From: Bacillota bacterium
GTDB lineage: Bacteria > Bacillota > UBA4882 > UBA8346
Reading direction: 5' to 3'
DNA: 23,494 nucleotides
Assembly: GCA_023415835.1 (NCBI GenBank)
Contig: JAEZJK010000025.1
Span: forward strand, 1 to 23,494
This document shows, piece after piece, positions 20,678 to 23,494 of this stretch. Numbering within the stretch: position 1 is the stretch's first letter; each line of letters opens with the position of its first letter. Both the position numbers and the translations under genes were made by a program. Below the pieces are notes generated by a model. That model searched no databases and was not told the origin of the DNA. It worked only from the letters and a program-made list of their open reading frames with translations.

Positions 20678-22807
20678 ATGAAAGCATATGATAATAATTT
20701 ATATCTCCTGAAAGAGTCTCCGAAGAATTTTGAGAGCATCTATCGAATTATTATGGATAATGACAGCATCGCCTGTGAGTTTATTGAAAACGGCCAAATA
20801 GTTAAATGGACTTATCGTGATTACCACAATAAAATTCTGAAGGCCGCAGCCAAGCTTTCCAAGATCTGCGCCGATATTGAGAAGGATTCATACATAGGGT
20901 TAAAAATGCCCAACTCTCCGCTATGGCCGGTGATGTTTTGGTCGATCTTAATCTCGGGGTATAAGCCGTTATTGATCGATGCGACCCAGGAGGATCACGG
21001 GGCTGCCCATCTGATGCGGCAAGCGGGAGCTAAAATGCTGCTGACTGCGGCCTTTGATTTTGAAGATCAGGATCCCACCGGATTCGCGCCCCGGTGGAGC
21101 GACGAGTATGCTTTATGCACTTCCGGCACAACTTCAACCAGTAAAGTATACTATTATACCGGGGAAGCGGTATGTTATCAAATCTTTAATACCTGGCGGC
21201 TGATCACTGAAAACGACCGGATCAGGCCGTTAAATACCGATAAAATTTTGGCGTTTTTACCTTTCCACCATATATTCGGGTTTATTGGAAGCTATATCTG
21301 GTTTAGCTTTTATGGCGCCGCCTTTATTTATCCTAAGGCCAGGGGTCCGGAGACGATCTTGGAAGCCTGCCGTAACCATGGGGTTACCCACATTCTCACT
21401 GTGCCGATACTCCCCAACAATTTGGTTAAATCAATTCAAAAAAAGCTTAACCGGAGACCAAAGCGGGAGCAATTAGCGGTCTATGTCATGATGAAGCTAA
21501 GCCTGATATTGCAAAGGCTTAATCCGGAATTGGGATTGAAAGCCGCCGCCAAAATGTTTAAAAGTATGTTAGCCCAGCTAATGGGGGATCAAATTAAGGC
21601 GATAATTTGCGGAGGAAGTCATACCTCTTCTAAAACTTTGCGAATGATGAATGCCCTCGGATACTTTACGGTATGTGGCTATGGCATGACCGAAGTTGGC
21701 ATAACTTCCTGCGAAAGCAGTAAGGATTTGCATAAAAGAATTGTCGGATCAATCGGGAAACCCTTTAAATATGTCGAGTATAAGATTGATAGCGAAGATG
21801 GCGTAGGCCCCCTTTATATTAGAGGGAAAGCCATTCATAGCGGCAGGCTGATTGAGGGTTCCCATTGCCCTGCCGATATCGACGGCGAGGGGTGGCTAAA
21901 TTCCGAGGATATCGGGAGATATGCCAAGGGTAGTTTCTGGATTGAGGGAAGAATCAAGGAGATCATCATTAATGAATCCGGGGAAAACATTTATCCCGAT
22001 GAATTAGAGAGCTATTTTGAAGCGCTGCCGGTTCAAAACCGCATCTCGGTGCTGGGAACCAAAAAAGACGCTAACTATGAATATATCACCCTAGTGATAA
22101 GTATCGAGAAAACCGATATGAATCGGGATGTTTACAATAAACTCCGCAATGCGATCAATACCATTAATTATACTCTACCGATTATGAAGAAGATCAATAA
22201 AGTCTACTTAACAACAGAGCCCTTGCCTACTGTTAACGGGATTAAGGTAAAAAGAAAACAATTGCGTAAGCTCATCGAAACTAAGAAAATCGACCTGGTG
22301 GAACTGGCCCTCCGCAATCCCGGATATGAAATTATCCATAGCGGGAAGAACGGCAGTAAAGCTAAGATCGAGAATGAGATTTATGCAAATGAGTACCAAA
22401 TGGTTAAATCGGATATTAAGAGAGCCTATAGCAAGGTCCTTGATTTACCTGAAGAAAAAATCAACGATAATGCTCACTTCATCAAAGATCTTGGCGGGGA
22501 TAGCTTATCCAGTATCAGCCTTTTGGCAAAGGTCGAAGAGAAGTATAAGATTGAAATACCGGATTCGGAGTATTATAGCTGTTCGGACGTGAATAGCCTT
22601 TCGGAATTGATATTAAAGAAAATGGAAGGGTTCGGCGGCTACGAACAAATTGCTGCTACTTCAATAAAAACTTCGGCTGATCCGATTACCTTGTTAGTAA
22701 AATCAAGTGGTATAAGCACTCTATTTAAAGGCAGAAGCCTACGGAGGAAACTGGTAATCCCGGTTTCAAATGTGATGATTCAATTGAAAAGGATCTTTCC
22801 ACGGTAG
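20678..22807 (+). CDS. Adenylate-forming enzyme (AMP-binding) fused to an acyl carrier domain
   Basis: The 709-residue protein has an ANL-superfamily adenylation domain (about 15-535) and a carrier domain (about 570-645). Core motifs are the ATP loop LCTSGTTSTSK (146-156), FLPFHHIFGF (193-202), GYGMTEVG (334-341), SEDIGRY (409-415) and GRIKEIIINESGENIYP (424-440). NGIKVKRKQL (520-529) is near the catalytic Lys. The carrier domain has KDLGGDSLSSISLL with Ser609 as the phosphopantetheine site. It should activate a carboxylic acid as an acyl-AMP and load it on its own carrier domain. The ATP loop departs from the usual TSGTTGxPK. The C-terminal tail (about 660-709) is basic and ends in RRKLVIPVSNVMIQLKRIFP, perhaps a membrane-binding helix. 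TAGGGG lies 7 bp before the ATG. No condensation, thioesterase, acyltransferase or reductase gene is nearby, so the substrate is unknown. Confidence 0.88.
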   Translation: MKAYDNNLYLLKESPKNFESIYRIIMDNDSIACEFIENGQIVKWTYRDYHNKILKAAAKLSKICADIEKDSYIGLKMPNSPLWPVMFWSILISGYKPLLIDATQEDHGAAHLMRQAGAKMLLTAAFDFEDQDPTGFAPRWSDEYALCTSGTTSTSKVYYYTGEAVCYQIFNTWRLITENDRIRPLNTDKILAFLPFHHIFGFIGSYIWFSFYGAAFIYPKARGPETILEACRNHGVTHILTVPILPNNLVKSIQKKLNRRPKREQLAVYVMMKLSLILQRLNPELGLKAAAKMFKSMLAQLMGDQIKAIICGGSHTSSKTLRMMNALGYFTVCGYGMTEVGITSCESSKDLHKRIVGSIGKPFKYVEYKIDSEDGVGPLYIRGKAIHSGRLIEGSHCPADIDGEGWLNSEDIGRYAKGSFWIEGRIKEIIINESGENIYPDELESYFEALPVQNRISVLGTKKDANYEYITLVISIEKTDMNRDVYNKLRNAINTINYTLPIMKKINKVYLTTEPLPTVNGIKVKRKQLRKLIETKKIDLVELALRNPGYEIIHSGKNGSKAKIENEIYANEYQMVKSDIKRAYSKVLDLPEEKINDNAHFIKDLGGDSLSSISLLAKVEEKYKIEIPDSEYYSCSDVNSLSELILKKMEGFGGYEQIAATSIKTSADPITLLVKSSGISTLFKGRSLRRKLVIPVSNVMIQLKRIFPR

Positions 22808-22907
22808 CCGGAACCACAGAGGTCCTAAATTTCGGTTTGGATAATTATTAATTTTGACTAGTGTTTTACCTATTAGAATTACTGATATTTTGTGCAGGTT
22901 TTTCCTG

Positions 22908-22940
22908 TGCCGGGACGGAGGAATGGTCCCGGCATTTTTT
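22908..22940 (+). terminator. Intrinsic terminator after the adenylation-ACP gene
   Basis: TGCCGGGAC (22908-22916) pairs perfectly with GTCCCGGCA (22926-22934), followed by TTTTTT and then ATTT. It lies about 100 bp after the stop and faces the convergent toxin gene. Confidence 0.9.
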
Positions 22941-22992
22941 ATTTCCATCAACCACGAAATTAATACTAGAAGAGAAGGAAAAAGTCAATTAC

Positions 22993-23295
22993 TCATGCCA
23001 GCCGTTCTTTCCAGTAACCGGGCCTGCGTCTGCCGTGAGTTATTGCAATTACTTCTATTCTTTCGGAAACTATACAATAAACAACACTGAAAGGAAAGCG
23101 GTGAAAGAGGGCGCGGCGGGTGTCTCCAATATAACAAGGATAAATACCCGGTGTTTCAATAATTTTCTCAATAATACGATCCAATTCCGAGATAAAGGCC
23201 TTTGCGGCTACAAAACTTCGTTCTTGATACCAACGGGCTGGGGCGCTAGCTTCCGCAATGGCTTTAGGATGAAAGAATACTGATTGGGATTCCAT
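22993..23295 (-). CDS. RelE/ParE family toxin
   Basis: This 100-residue protein fits the RelE/ParE toxin fold: FHPKAIAEASAPARWYQERS (a HPxAxxE..A..WY pattern near 8-28), then AAKAFISELDRIIEKIIETP (30-49), CYIGDTRRALFHRFPFSVVY and VIAITHGRRRPGYWKERLA. The segment RR..LFHRFPF..VY and the terminal HxRRxPGYW are the characteristic C-terminal core. Members inhibit translation (RelE type) or gyrase (ParE type); the exact class cannot be assigned from motifs. It starts at an ATG that overlaps the antitoxin stop (TAATG), so translation is coupled and the antitoxin gene comes first, the usual order. It is the downstream gene of a complete toxin-antitoxin pair. Confidence 0.88.
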   Translation of the reverse strand: MESQSVFFHPKAIAEASAPARWYQERSFVAAKAFISELDRIIEKIIETPGIYPCYIGDTRRALFHRFPFSVVYCIVSERIEVIAITHGRRRPGYWKERLA

Positions 23296-23494
23296 TATTC
23301 ACCGGTAATTTGACGTCTTGCTTCAGCCCAAGGTATTAGTTGGACTTTGCCGTCGTCAATCTCTTTGAGGCGTGAGAGAATTTCGGTTTCCCAGGCGGAT
23401 TCCGCATCCTGATCGATAGTTTCATCAAGACTATCGATTAATGTTCCGGCGATTGCCGCCCGTGCTTCAATTGGAAGTTTTAAGGCCTCTTTTA
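23295..23494 (-). CDS. Addiction module antitoxin (Unstab_antitox type), 5' end cut off
   Basis: The frame enters from the right edge of the window and ends at the TAA at 23295-23297. The visible 65 residues read EALKLPIEARAAIAGTLIDS, then DQDAESAWETEILSRLKEID, DGKVQLIPWAEARRQITGE. This is the standard C-terminal layout of the short 'addiction module component' antitoxins (PF09720/TIGR02574-like). These have an ALxLPxxERAxLAxxLLxSLD helix followed by AWxxEIxxRxxEID.G.V..I.w.E....I. They neutralise RelE/ParE toxins. The start codon lies outside the window, probably only a few residues upstream. Confidence 0.87.
   Translation of the reverse strand, partial: KEALKLPIEARAAIAGTLIDSLDETIDQDAESAWETEILSRLKEIDDGKVQLIPWAEARRQITGE

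Noticed and set aside
22861..23283. Plus-strand open frame of 140 codons
   Set aside because: It is antisense to the RelE/ParE toxin, whose motifs are convincing, and has no ribosome site.

Overview
The window looks like chromosomal DNA of a Bacillota (Firmicutes) bacterium, probably an anaerobic and perhaps outer-membrane-bearing lineage. The evidence is a tyrosine T-box riboswitch, a DUF441 membrane protein, strong GGAGG or GAGGTGA ribosome binding sites, frequent TTG starts and moderate GC. A DUF4197 protein, commoner in diderm bacteria, hints at an outer membrane. No rRNA, tRNA, CRISPR array or intact transposon is visible.

Layout. 1-234: the C-terminal end of a Uma2-type nuclease gene. 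300-1960: a sigma-A-like promoter, T-box leader and tyrosyl-tRNA synthetase with an intrinsic terminator. 2204-8545: an envelope-oriented block of two exported kinesin-light-chain-like TPR proteins, a four-helix membrane protein, a membrane-anchored M23 (LytM-like) protein that has lost zinc ligands, and an exported DUF4197 protein. 8635-11474: a MocR-type GntR/aminotransferase regulator followed by an AlaA-like alanine aminotransferase. 11643-15656 (minus strand): a compact four-gene operon that alternates permease, exported DUF362 protein, permease, and cytoplasmic DUF362 protein with a double [4Fe-4S] ferredoxin domain. 16176-19299: a frameshifted CPBP protease, two GNAT acetyltransferases, a small unknown ORF and a DUF441 protein, interrupted by a palindromic MITE-like element. 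19300-20677: about 1.4 kb of debris with a 43-bp tandem repeat, broken coding remnants, an antitoxin-like small ORF and a large hairpin. 20678-22807: an orphan adenylate-forming enzyme fused to an acyl carrier domain. 22993-23494: a RelE/ParE toxin with its antitoxin, overlapping at the start/stop codons and cut by the window edge.

The best candidate for an undescribed system is the DUF362/permease operon. Two diverged copies of each family are interleaved, one DUF362 protein is exported and the other carries Fe-S clusters in the cytoplasm. Only one permease keeps the paired cysteine motifs of the ArsP_1/DUF318 family. A redox-linked metal, metalloid or small-molecule handling module spanning the membrane is my inference; no substrate can be read from the sequence. 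The exported TPR/M23/DUF4197 block is a second, weaker candidate for a shared envelope function.
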